A DNA stretch of 64,000 nucleotides, taken from NCBI RefSeq assembly GCF_963855985.1, contig NC_087100.1:7909001-7973000 (forward strand), in the 5' to 3' direction. Position 1 is the first letter of the stretch; every line of letters starts with the position of its first letter. Origin of the DNA: Ostrinia nubilalis (taxonomy: Eukaryota; Arthropoda; Insecta; Lepidoptera; Crambidae). The notes under the pieces are model-generated. The model worked only from the letters and a program-made list of their open reading frames with translations, did no database searches and was not told where the DNA came from. This document shows, piece after piece, positions 57,093-64,000 of the stretch. The translations under genes and the position numbers were made by a program.

Positions 57093-57398
57093 TTGTCGTG
57101 TCGACAACAAACCTACACAGCGTCAGCCCAAAACTCTGCCACAAGAGTGGCGTTGTCAGTAGCCTTCATTAAATCTTGCTGCTTGCAGTTGTTTGGGCAC
57201 GCAGGGCACGACATCATGTGCTTCGTCGACTGGGGAACAAAACCACACTTGCACTCCAAGTTTGATCCATCTAAGAATCCCTACCTGACACCTGAACAGA
57301 TTGTCCTTACTAGACCAGACCTGTCCGAAGTCTATAAAGATTTCCAGGTAGGCCAGGGGAGCTCATTTTTTTATTATAATTTTATTTTACACTTTTAA
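57093..57398 (+). CDS. 101-codon frame in hAT copy 2, possible captured exon
   Basis: Identical to the frame in copy 1 (26444-26749). A pyrimidine-rich acceptor-like TTGCTGCTTGCAG (about 57176-57188) precedes LFGHAGHDIMCFVDWGTKPH. CAG|GTAGGC follows VYKDFQ. The product is not recognised. If the signals are used, the exon would be about 57189-57347. Confidence 0.35.
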   Translation: MSCRQQTYTASAQNSATRVALSVAFIKSCCLQLFGHAGHDIMCFVDWGTKPHLHSKFDPSKNPYLTPEQIVLTRPDLSEVYKDFQVGQGSSFFYYNFILHF

Positions 57399-57470
57399 GT
57401 TGTATTTCAATCTCAGGGCCCTGGTCATTATTTACGACCAAAGTGCTCTTTTGTTTCTGCCGTTTCGGTT

Positions 57471-57750
57471 AGGAGTTCCTATGGCCACCTCCTGACTTCA
57501 TCATCAGGACCCTGAACATCATCTAGCACTTAAGTGCTTGAAAAGACAAATCCAACAAACCCAAATTCGATGAGTTTCCACCGTTTCGTTTAGGAGTTCC
57601 TATGGCCACCTCCCGAATCCATCATCAGGACCCTGGGCATCATCTAGCACTAAAGTGCTCGAAAAGACAAATCCAACGAACCCAAGTTCGATGCGATTCC
57701 GCCGTTTCGTTTAAGAGTTCCTATGGTCACCTCTTGACTCCATCATCAAC
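57471..57750 (+). repeat. 121-bp tandem repeat inside hAT copy 2
   Basis: Units start at 57471, 57592 and 57713 with A(G/A)GAGTTCCTATGG. The internal GCACTTAAGTGCT becomes GCACTAAAGTGCT in the second unit. Confidence 0.82.
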
Positions 57751-57904
57751 CCAGCTAAATGGTTGGCGGTATAGCCAACAACCTGTTTAAAACTCTTTTA
57801 AGGATCTCTCCACAATCACCCCCATTCTCATACAATAACATTTCGAGATGAATTAATGTAAGTAAATCGGATCCGCTGGGTGAATTTGATGGGCAAGGTT
57901 GAAG

Positions 57905-58637
57905 ATCTCTACTTACACTTGGCCTGCGGATGAATATTATGGAGAAAACAAAGCTTATGTCCAATGTCCATGTTGCGCCCTACCCAGTTTCGGTTGGGAG
58001 CTCAATTCTCGAGATTGTTGACAAGTATGTCTAATTGTCTACCTCGGACAAACGATTCAGCTGGGTAGGTCCAATTTCGAGAAAGAGGTCAATCGTCGAA
58101 TCCAACTCGGCTGGGCAGCGTTTGGGAAACGACGCAACATCTTTTCGTCCAAAATACCTCAGTGCCTGAAGACTAAGGTCTACAGCCAATGTGTGTTACC
58201 AGTGATGACTTATGGTTCGGAAACGTGGCCTCTCACTTTAGGCCTTATACAGAAGCTCAAATTGCACAGCGTGCTATGGAGAGGGCTATGCTCGGTGTTT
58301 CTTTACAAGATCGAATCAGAAATGAGGAGATCCGTAAACGAAGTATAGTCGCTGACATACTAGCCCGACGGATACAAGCTGAAGTGGCAATGGGCAGGGC
58401 ACATAGTACGCAGAACTGACGGCCGATGGGGCAGCAAGGTTCTGGAGTGACATGCAATAAATAATTTGAATTTGGAGTGGAAGCCGCGTACCGGAAAACG
58501 CAGCGTGGAACGTCCACCCACAAGGTGGACCGATAACATCATAAAGGTAGAAGGAAGGCGCTGGACGCAGGCCGCTACCAACCAGGCAACATGGAAAGCA
58601 GTGGACGTCCTATGGCTGAGATGATGATGATGATGAT
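57905..58637 (+). mobile_element. RTE-like LINE fragment nested in hAT copy 2
   Basis: The plus-strand version of 25205-25937. It has the YLGQTIQLGR and LPVMTYGSETW motifs, then frameshifts, the C-terminal tail and (ATG)n just before GACTTACACTTGCAAGG. Confidence 0.82.
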
Positions 58638-59024
58638 GACTTACACTTGCAAGGGATATTTGCCGATTTAGCTGCTCTTTAAAACTCAGCGATATGGTGT
58701 TTCAGAATCAGCGTCTCGTATAAAACTCACTGGCCGACTAGCGAATTCACTTACGCATGCGGAATGATGCGTCATTGTGCAGGCACAGTGCAGGTGTGAG
58801 TGTTGTGCGACGAAGTGCGGGTGCGTTCAATCAAAACTTCGCTTGTTTTGCATCCCTGTTGCATTCAATAGATATTTTGGTTTATGATTTTATGATAAAA
58901 TTTTTGGGGTATAAGTATTCGAAAAAACCGGATTTCAAAGTAAAAATCCGGATTTTTTTATAGCCTCAAAATCCGGATTTTTCAGATATTTTCGAATTTC
59001 GAATAATCCGGATTGCAATCTCTA

Positions 59025-59360
59025 AGTTTATGGTCCTAATTATTTTTATTTTATTTACGACCTTCGACCAGTTGGACACTTTAGATAGCTTCTTGTAATA
59101 GTGTCAATATCTTTTTAGCTTTTAACGCAAATCTAGTCTTCAAAGCAGTTTAATCGATTTATTTTATTTTCAAAATCGATATTTTATTGTCTATGATGGC
59201 CGCAGGAACATCACTATACATGGACTCCCAGCAATAAAGTACGGTAATGCCTCGTACAGATTTTATCGGCAAAAATTATGGAACTTGATAGGTTTTAGAC
59301 CATGCCACGCACCAAAACGTCCGGAAGTTGTAATAGTATTATAGAATAAACGTTAAAAGA
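59025..59360. other. intergenic, nothing recognised
   Basis: A short gap between the hAT element and the probable 3' end of the LINE. Confidence 0.4.
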
Positions 59361-59513
59361 CTTATTTATTTAATTTTTCAATGCTTAAGTGTCCATTAGA
59401 ACGAAAGGGTGCTTAATGTATTAAAAAAAATAGAAAATAATTATGATGGGTTAATGTTTTTTGGCGGTTTTTTAGGCGGTTTCTGACAATGTCCTTTAAC
59501 TGGCAGATCTTGG

Positions 59514-62420
59514 CTAAACGGACACATGTGCAAATGAGAGTTGTATTTTTTTCTTAAATTTACCCAGCGAGTCAGAAAAGATATCTATATCTCCCTCCTT
59601 ACTGTACCTATTATATTGCCTCTGAAGCCTATTCATGGTGGCATGATGACCCAGGTTGCTTTTGGAACCCTGCACTAAAAAGGGTACATATCTTGCGCGT
59701 CGAGGTAACTTGAAAGGGGCATTTAGGTTGATGGATTCCAACAACTTTGGACAGTCCACCACGCCGTTTATGATCTTGTGCAGAAGTATCTGATCCGAGA
59801 GTTGTCTGCGATCTTGCAAGCTGTGCAGTCCGAAATGAGCCAAGCGTTCCCCATACTTCGGAAGACTCCTGGCCTTCCCGGTCTGATATGAGAGATGCCA
59901 CATGAACCGCTTCTGGATGCGCTCAATTCGCTTCACATGAACATCATAGTGAGGAGACCAAACCTGACTACAGTACTCAAGACCTGAACGAACAAGAGTC
60001 ACGTACAGCAGTATTTTAGAGGAAGACTTTTTAAATTCCTTTGCGTTTCGCAATACAAAACCAAGCATCCTAAACCCTCTCGTGACGACATGATCGATAT
60101 GCTTGTGAAAACGCAGGTTCTTATCCATAATGACCCCCAGGTCGCGAATCGACTCCACTTCCTCCAAAATTTGCCCGTTGACACTGTATACTGGCGATGG
60201 ACTTTCCCTACTTCTCGTGAAACGAATAAATTTACATTTCTCCGTGTTTAGGTACAATTTATTTAAACTACACCACTGAGACAACCTATCAAGATCTTTT
60301 TGCAAAAGATGTGAGTCGCTAACATCTTTGATCTGCATACAGAGTTTCATGTCGTCTGCATAAAGGAAGCAAGAGGCATGGTCGAATACTGTAGTCATGT
60401 CGTTTATAAATATATTAAAGAGTATTGGCCCAAGATGCGAACCCTGCGGCACTCCTGAAGTAGCATGAAACGACTCCGATGAGAAACCTCTCATGACGAC
60501 TCTTGACTCCCGCTGTCCGAGATATGATTCAAACCACTCAAGAAGACTGCCAGTAATGCCAAAGTTAGATAGTTTATTTAGTAAAATTTTGTGATCGACT
60601 GTGTCAAAAGCTTTGCTTATGTCAGTGTAGATAGTATCGACCGGGATACGGGAGTCGAGAGACCCAGCAACCAGTTGGACAAACGGGATGAGATTTGTTG
60701 CAGTGGAACGTGATACCATGAAGCCAGATTGCTGAGGTGAAATCAAGTGTTTTATGTGGCACGATAAATAAGGGCAGACTAAGGACTCGAATACCTTGCT
60801 AAAAACTGACAGTATAGAGATGGGTCGGTAGTTTTTCACAGAAGCAGCGTCACCGGACTTGAAAATCGGAATGATTCTTGCTTCCTTCCAGATAGAGGGA
60901 AATACTCCCGTGGACAGAGAAGCGTTAAATATGATGGTCAACGGCAAAGACAAACAGTCGTAGCATTGGGCCGCAAACAAAGAAGGAATGCCGTCGGGAC
61001 CTGCACCTTTAGTTCTATCTAAATATTTCAAATTATTTTTAACTTCCCTTTGGCTCAAAGATAGGCGTCCGAAGGAACCCGAGTTAATATTTTGTACCCC
61101 GACCATGGTGTTATGGGGCAAACTTGGTCTGTATACAGATGCGAAGAAGGACGCAAAGAGATTGCAGATCCCAGTCCCACTGGACTCCTCCCTGACATCA
61201 GATCTCATAGTAGAAGGATAGGGATTACTGTTTACTTTTTTACCTTTCAGAAAGGTCCAGAATCTTTTGGGGTTGGTTGATAGTGAGTCCTCGATTTTGG
61301 AAATGTAACTATGATAACAGGAGTCGATCATGTCCAAACATCGTTTTTTTAATGTTTTAAAGGCTAGCTCATCTAAGGGGTTTTTATACTTTTGATAATT
61401 TAATCTGAGTTTATATTTTTCGCGTATGAGGCGAATCAGATCCTTAGTGTACCAAGGGGGAAACTTCTTCGTGGCAGGCTTACATTTGGGGACGTGCGTA
61501 GAGATAGCTTCCTTCAAAATACTGTAAAACTTATCTGTCATTTCATCGACAGAGTTGCAAGCTGCCAGATTGCCCTCCCATGGAATTGAATTTAAATATG
61601 ACTTAATTTTGGTAATGTCCGCTTTAAAAAAGTTTGGTCTTTCCGAAATGGTGCATGAAGACATAGTAGCAGAGTTACTAATAGACACTTCAAACTCAAG
61701 AGGCGGGTGATACTGGTCAATATTTGTAAGCAATGAACTACAGCGTAAAACATTCAAAGGGCCAAGATTAGAGAGAACCAAATCCAAAATCTTGCACTTA
61801 TCATTTATAACCATGTTGTGTTGCTTCAAATTATTCAGAGCCAAAAAATCAAGCAGGGCAATTTCCAAAGGGGGTTTTAGTTGATTAGCAGACGGCTTAG
61901 TTTCATCGGTCCAATCTATGCAGCTGAGATTAAAGTCCCCGAGGATTAATGTATTCGAGCTTGATTCTAAGACTCTGTTAGTGTTATCTAAAAAGTGGTC
62001 TAATATACTTTTATTAATTGGAGGTGGAAGGTACACACTGCAGATTAAAAGTTTGCTGACAGTTTTTTTATTTTTAGAAATGGTTAATTCTATCCAAAGA
62101 TCCTCGCATTGGCTTTCGAACCGATGCATCCGGCGGGAATGCAGACGCTTGGTCACAGCAATGAGTACCCCACCACCCGATTTGTGCCTATGAAAACCGC
62201 TAGTTTCGCGATCCCGCCTGTACACCACGAATCGATCGTCCAAAATTTCTGAGTCAAATATTGTGCTATTTAGCCAAGTCTCGCACATAACTAAGATATC
62301 ATAGTCACAGCCAATTACACTTTTATATAACTCAGTTGTCTTCGTTCGAAGACCCCTAACATTTTGAAAATATATATTTAACTTATCGAATGTAACTATT
62401 AGAAATATTGTACTCCAGTT
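59514..62420 (-). CDS. LINE ORF2: endonuclease plus reverse transcriptase
   Basis: The open frame has 968 codons; the first ATG is at 62288, leaving 924. Upstream of that ATG it still reads like endonuclease (NIYFQNVRGLRTKTTELYKS, then DYDILV), so translation probably starts without that ATG, for example by reinitiation after ORF1. Numbering from the ATG, the APE-type endonuclease fills about 1-200 with ILGDFN at 115-120 and DQYHPPLEF near 191. The reverse transcriptase spans about 440-740: FKSGDAASVKNYRPISIL (477-494), YTDISKAFDTVDH (554-566), SGVPQGS (611-617) and catalytic YADD (643-646). The C-terminal part has no RNase H that I recognise. It copies the element's RNA at a nicked target. 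The motif set fits the CR1/jockey group. Confidence 0.9.
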   Translation of the reverse strand, partial: NWSTIFLIVTFDKLNIYFQNVRGLRTKTTELYKSVIGCDYDILVMCETWLNSTIFDSEILDDRFVVYRRDRETSGFHRHKSGGGVLIAVTKRLHSRRMHRFESQCEDLWIELTISKNKKTVSKLLICSVYLPPPINKSILDHFLDNTNRVLESSSNTLILGDFNLSCIDWTDETKPSANQLKPPLEIALLDFLALNNLKQHNMVINDKCKILDLVLSNLGPLNVLRCSSLLTNIDQYHPPLEFEVSISNSATMSSCTISERPNFFKADITKIKSYLNSIPWEGNLAACNSVDEMTDKFYSILKEAISTHVPKCKPATKKFPPWYTKDLIRLIREKYKLRLNYQKYKNPLDELAFKTLKKRCLDMIDSCYHSYISKIEDSLSTNPKRFWTFLKGKKVNSNPYPSTMRSDVREESSGTGICNLFASFFASVYRPSLPHNTMVGVQNINSGSFGRLSLSQREVKNNLKYLDRTKGAGPDGIPSLFAAQCYDCLSLPLTIIFNASLSTGVFPSIWKEARIIPIFKSGDAASVKNYRPISILSVFSKVFESLVCPYLSCHIKHLISPQQSGFMVSRSTATNLIPFVQLVAGSLDSRIPVDTIYTDISKAFDTVDHKILLNKLSNFGITGSLLEWFESYLGQRESRVVMRGFSSESFHATSGVPQGSHLGPILFNIFINDMTTVFDHASCFLYADDMKLCMQIKDVSDSHLLQKDLDRLSQWCSLNKLYLNTEKCKFIRFTRSRESPSPVYSVNGQILEEVESIRDLGVIMDKNLRFHKHIDHVVTRGFRMLGFVLRNAKEFKKSSSKILLYVTLVRSGLEYCSQVWSPHYDVHVKRIERIQKRFMWHLSYQTGKARSLPKYGERLAHFGLHSLQDRRQLSDQILLHKIINGVVDCPKLLESINLNAPFKLPRRARYVPFLVQGSKSNLGHHATMNRLQRQYNRYSKEGDIDIFSDSLGKFKKKIQLSFAHVSV

Positions 62421-62455
62421 TTAAAGAAACCATATAATTATAATTAGTACCTAAC

Positions 62456-63541
62456 TTAAGCTAAACTATCCAGCGTCGCCGCGCTACGAACCAGGACATA
62501 TTCAGACGTATCTGTTTTACGCATATATATGCGTCCGCCTCGAACCCATACATGTTTGTATTGGAGTTCCTTCGCCCGGTTCCGAGCCATACCATGAAGA
62601 AACTTGTTGTCAGGTGACAGATTTTCCACTACGTATATTGGTGTTCTCTTGTCTGACTTAAGCCCCACATGTCCCGTGTTTAATCTATCCTGAGGATGAC
62701 TTTTATTGTATTTCATCACGGCTGCCAACAGGGAGTCCCGGTTGCGAGGGCTGCTTAACTTAACCAGGATGGAACGGGGGCGAGGACTCTCGGGGTTTTT
62801 CTTTGCGGTACGCGAGCAATAATGGACATCTGACTCCGATATGGGACAAGACACGGCCTTGCCTAGTTGTGTCACGATTGTCAGCAAATTCTCAGACTTA
62901 TGCTCCGGAACACATTGGATCTCCAAGTTCGAAGAACGAGATATTTGTTCAATCTGGTTGAGGCGGTTGGTGATAGAATTTAATTCACTCCGTATCATGT
63001 CCCTATCCTTCTCAATTGAGTTGATTTTAGTCATACAATGGCTCAAATCCGTTTTGAATGATTCAAACGAGTCATTCATGAATTGAATCGATTCCGTAAG
63101 TCCGGAGATCTCGCCTCTAATAGCCTTCAACTGTCTGTTCCAATCACTCTTTAGTTCGCATGTAAAATCTCTCATTACAGCACGCAGCTCCTCCTGAATT
63201 ATAGTACGCAATTCCGAACGTGATACATTTGTGTCACCGGCCGGTTCAATGAGTGATTGAGGTTTCTTGCGGCGCACGGTAACATTTGCATCGGGATTCA
63301 TATTGCTAGGTGTAGATGGACGAACCGGAGTGTTAGAGTTATCGCTGCGCGGCCTCCTAGTCCGGCACTCGGGACATAACCAGTCCCTCTTAGCCTTAGC
63401 CGATAAATTACCTAGGTCTTCAGCGGAAATAGCAACGCATAAGCTGTGATATGATGACGCACAGGCACCGCATTCCATGCGATCACTATCGGTCAATGTA
63501 GAACGACAAGCAGCGCACTGATTCATTGTAATTAAGTTCAA
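62456..63541 (-). CDS. LINE ORF1: PHD-like zinc finger, coiled coil, FP-like tail
   Basis: A 361-residue protein likely to bind element RNA and help its chromatin or nuclear targeting. Residues 9-59 form a C4HC3 PHD-type finger (C9, C12, C24, C27, H32, C35, C56, C59). Residues about 100-210 are charged with heptad-like spacing (LTESIQFMNDSFESF, then SIEKDRDMIRSELNSITNRL) and probably form a coiled coil. The C-terminal 150 residues (SNLEIQCVPEHKSEN, then KHVWVRGGRIYMRK) resemble the FP-like domain found in ORF1 of several insect LINEs. The TAA stop lies 35 bases before the ORF2 open frame. The domain calls come from reading patterns, not a profile search. Confidence 0.85.
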   Translation of the reverse strand: MNLITMNQCAACRSTLTDSDRMECGACASSYHSLCVAISAEDLGNLSAKAKRDWLCPECRTRRPRSDNSNTPVRPSTPSNMNPDANVTVRRKKPQSLIEPAGDTNVSRSELRTIIQEELRAVMRDFTCELKSDWNRQLKAIRGEISGLTESIQFMNDSFESFKTDLSHCMTKINSIEKDRDMIRSELNSITNRLNQIEQISRSSNLEIQCVPEHKSENLLTIVTQLGKAVSCPISESDVHYCSRTAKKNPESPRPRSILVKLSSPRNRDSLLAAVMKYNKSHPQDRLNTGHVGLKSDKRTPIYVVENLSPDNKFLHGMARNRAKELQYKHVWVRGGRIYMRKTDTSEYVLVRSAATLDSLA

Positions 63542-63850
63542 AATCGGAGCTTCTTACGCAAGTAAACAATCCAAACCCCAACGGACGGCGCAAGCGGCGC
63601 TTGAGCGGGACGGCAATTATGGCAGCTGTCTCTTATCGTAGCGGGGGAGAGGTAAGGCGCCCCGCAAGTCCGCAGCCGGTTGCCGCGCGTGAATGTTGCG
63701 AAATAGTATTTTTGATGGTTGCACTATTCACAGGATTATAGCACTTATCGCAATTAGAAACACGTTACGTAGACACCAAAATCACGCGCACTCACGCTGG
63801 AATCACACTCAGTAGCAGACAACACGTCCACTCTCGAGTGCAAGTTGGAC

Positions 63851-64000
63851 GAAAAAAAAGGTTCATTAGGTTATACATAAATATCGTATAAGGTCACAAC
63901 TGTCTTCTTCTATTGTAGATAGGCTAACATCTGAAATCATTACCCAGGTGTCAGAAAGCTGACACCAAAACTATTGTACTATTAGCAAGGCTCTATCATC
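63851..64000. other. window end, nothing recognised
   Basis: Short AT-rich sequence beyond the probable 5' end of the LINE. Confidence 0.4.

Larger units (their letters stand above)
56757..59024 (+). mobile_element. 2268-bp composite hAT-type element, copy 2
   Basis: It has the same length and content as 24818-27085 but in the opposite orientation, and its own 8-bp duplication AGTTTATG (56749-56756 and 59025-59032). It contains the 101-codon frame (57093-57398), the 121-bp tandem repeat (57471-57750) and the RTE-like fragment (57905-58637). Near identity with a different target duplication shows that this is a transposed copy, not a duplicated chromosomal segment. Confidence 0.9.
59361..63850 (-). 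mobile_element. near full-length CR1/jockey-group LINE
   Basis: A non-LTR retrotransposon on the minus strand. It has a GC-rich 5' leader (about 63542-63850), ORF1 (63541-62456), a 35-bp gap, ORF2 (62420-59514) and an AT-rich 3' region. That region reaches an AAATAAATAAG stretch at 59361-59371, which I take as the probable 3' end. Both ORFs are free of stops, so it may be young or still active. The 5' and 3' limits are approximate. Confidence 0.82.

Noticed and set aside
57602..57790. A 62-codon ORF (also 26052-26240) reading through the 121-bp repeat
   Set aside because: It lies in tandem-repeat DNA within the hAT element; both copies are the same repeat, not a conserved gene.
58189..58419. 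ORFs such as 58189-58419 and 25423-25653 as separate genes
   Set aside because: They are out-of-frame or frameshifted pieces of the RTE-like fragment; the true frame reads LPVMTYGSETW.
24818..59024. A large segmental inverted duplication joining 25-27 kb and 57-59 kb
   Set aside because: Homology stops exactly at the TIRs and each copy has a different 8-bp target duplication, so it is two transposon insertions.

Overview
The window looks like a piece of a moth or butterfly (lepidopteran) nuclear genome. The backbone is AT-rich and gene-poor. It is packed with repeat families that I recognise from Lepidoptera: Lep1-type Helitrons, 5'-truncated RTE-like LINEs ending in ATG repeats, short inverted-repeat MITEs, a tRNA-derived SINE and a mariner. 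GC-rich islands encode low-complexity cuticular proteins. There is no bacterial-style operon, rRNA, true tRNA gene or CRISPR array.

Host genes. Six cuticular-protein genes are supported. (1) 7761-8234 (+) carries three copies of an SHQSRVDV-centred 18-residue motif. (2) 10937-12043 (+) carries four copies. (3) 14399-15250 (-) is a shorter paralogue of (2), facing it tail to tail, and matches it at all but about 2 of 788 bp. (4) 43343-45177 (+) has a 12-nt first exon, a 1550-bp intron and a 94-residue product; no single ORF shows it. (5, 6) 47162-47734 and 52643-53215 (+) are tandem copies 5481 bp apart with identical proteins. All six have a TATA box about 30 bp before a TCAGT initiator, and five share a 5'UTR block (core ACACAGACC) just before the ATG. 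A seventh gene, 21659-23687 (-), has four exons and a 182-residue, probably secreted product that resembles the DUF1091/DM8 family; it is reconstructed from splice signals.

Mobile DNA. A CR1/jockey-type LINE (about 59361-63850, -) keeps long ORF1 and ORF2 frames. Four hAT-type elements with exact 8-bp target duplications can be delimited: a decayed coding one (5365-7060), two 2268-bp copies of one family in opposite orientation (24818-27085 and 56757-59024), and a 906-bp one (51184-52089). There are also an internally deleted mariner (15956-16692), a piggyBac-like TTAA element (36433-37410), three Lep1-type Helitrons, about eleven RTE fragments, many MITEs and nested insertions at 39.3-40.2 kb and 50.2-52.2 kb.

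How it fits together. The cuticle genes form a dispersed cluster that expanded by tandem and inverted duplication. Within each pair the coding sequence is far more alike than the flanks, which suggests gene conversion. The shared promoter and 5'UTR layout suggests coordinated expression in epidermis. Most of the remaining sequence is transposon-derived or unrecognised AT-rich DNA. Exon boundaries, element limits and families come from reading the sequence only; no database search or alignment was run.
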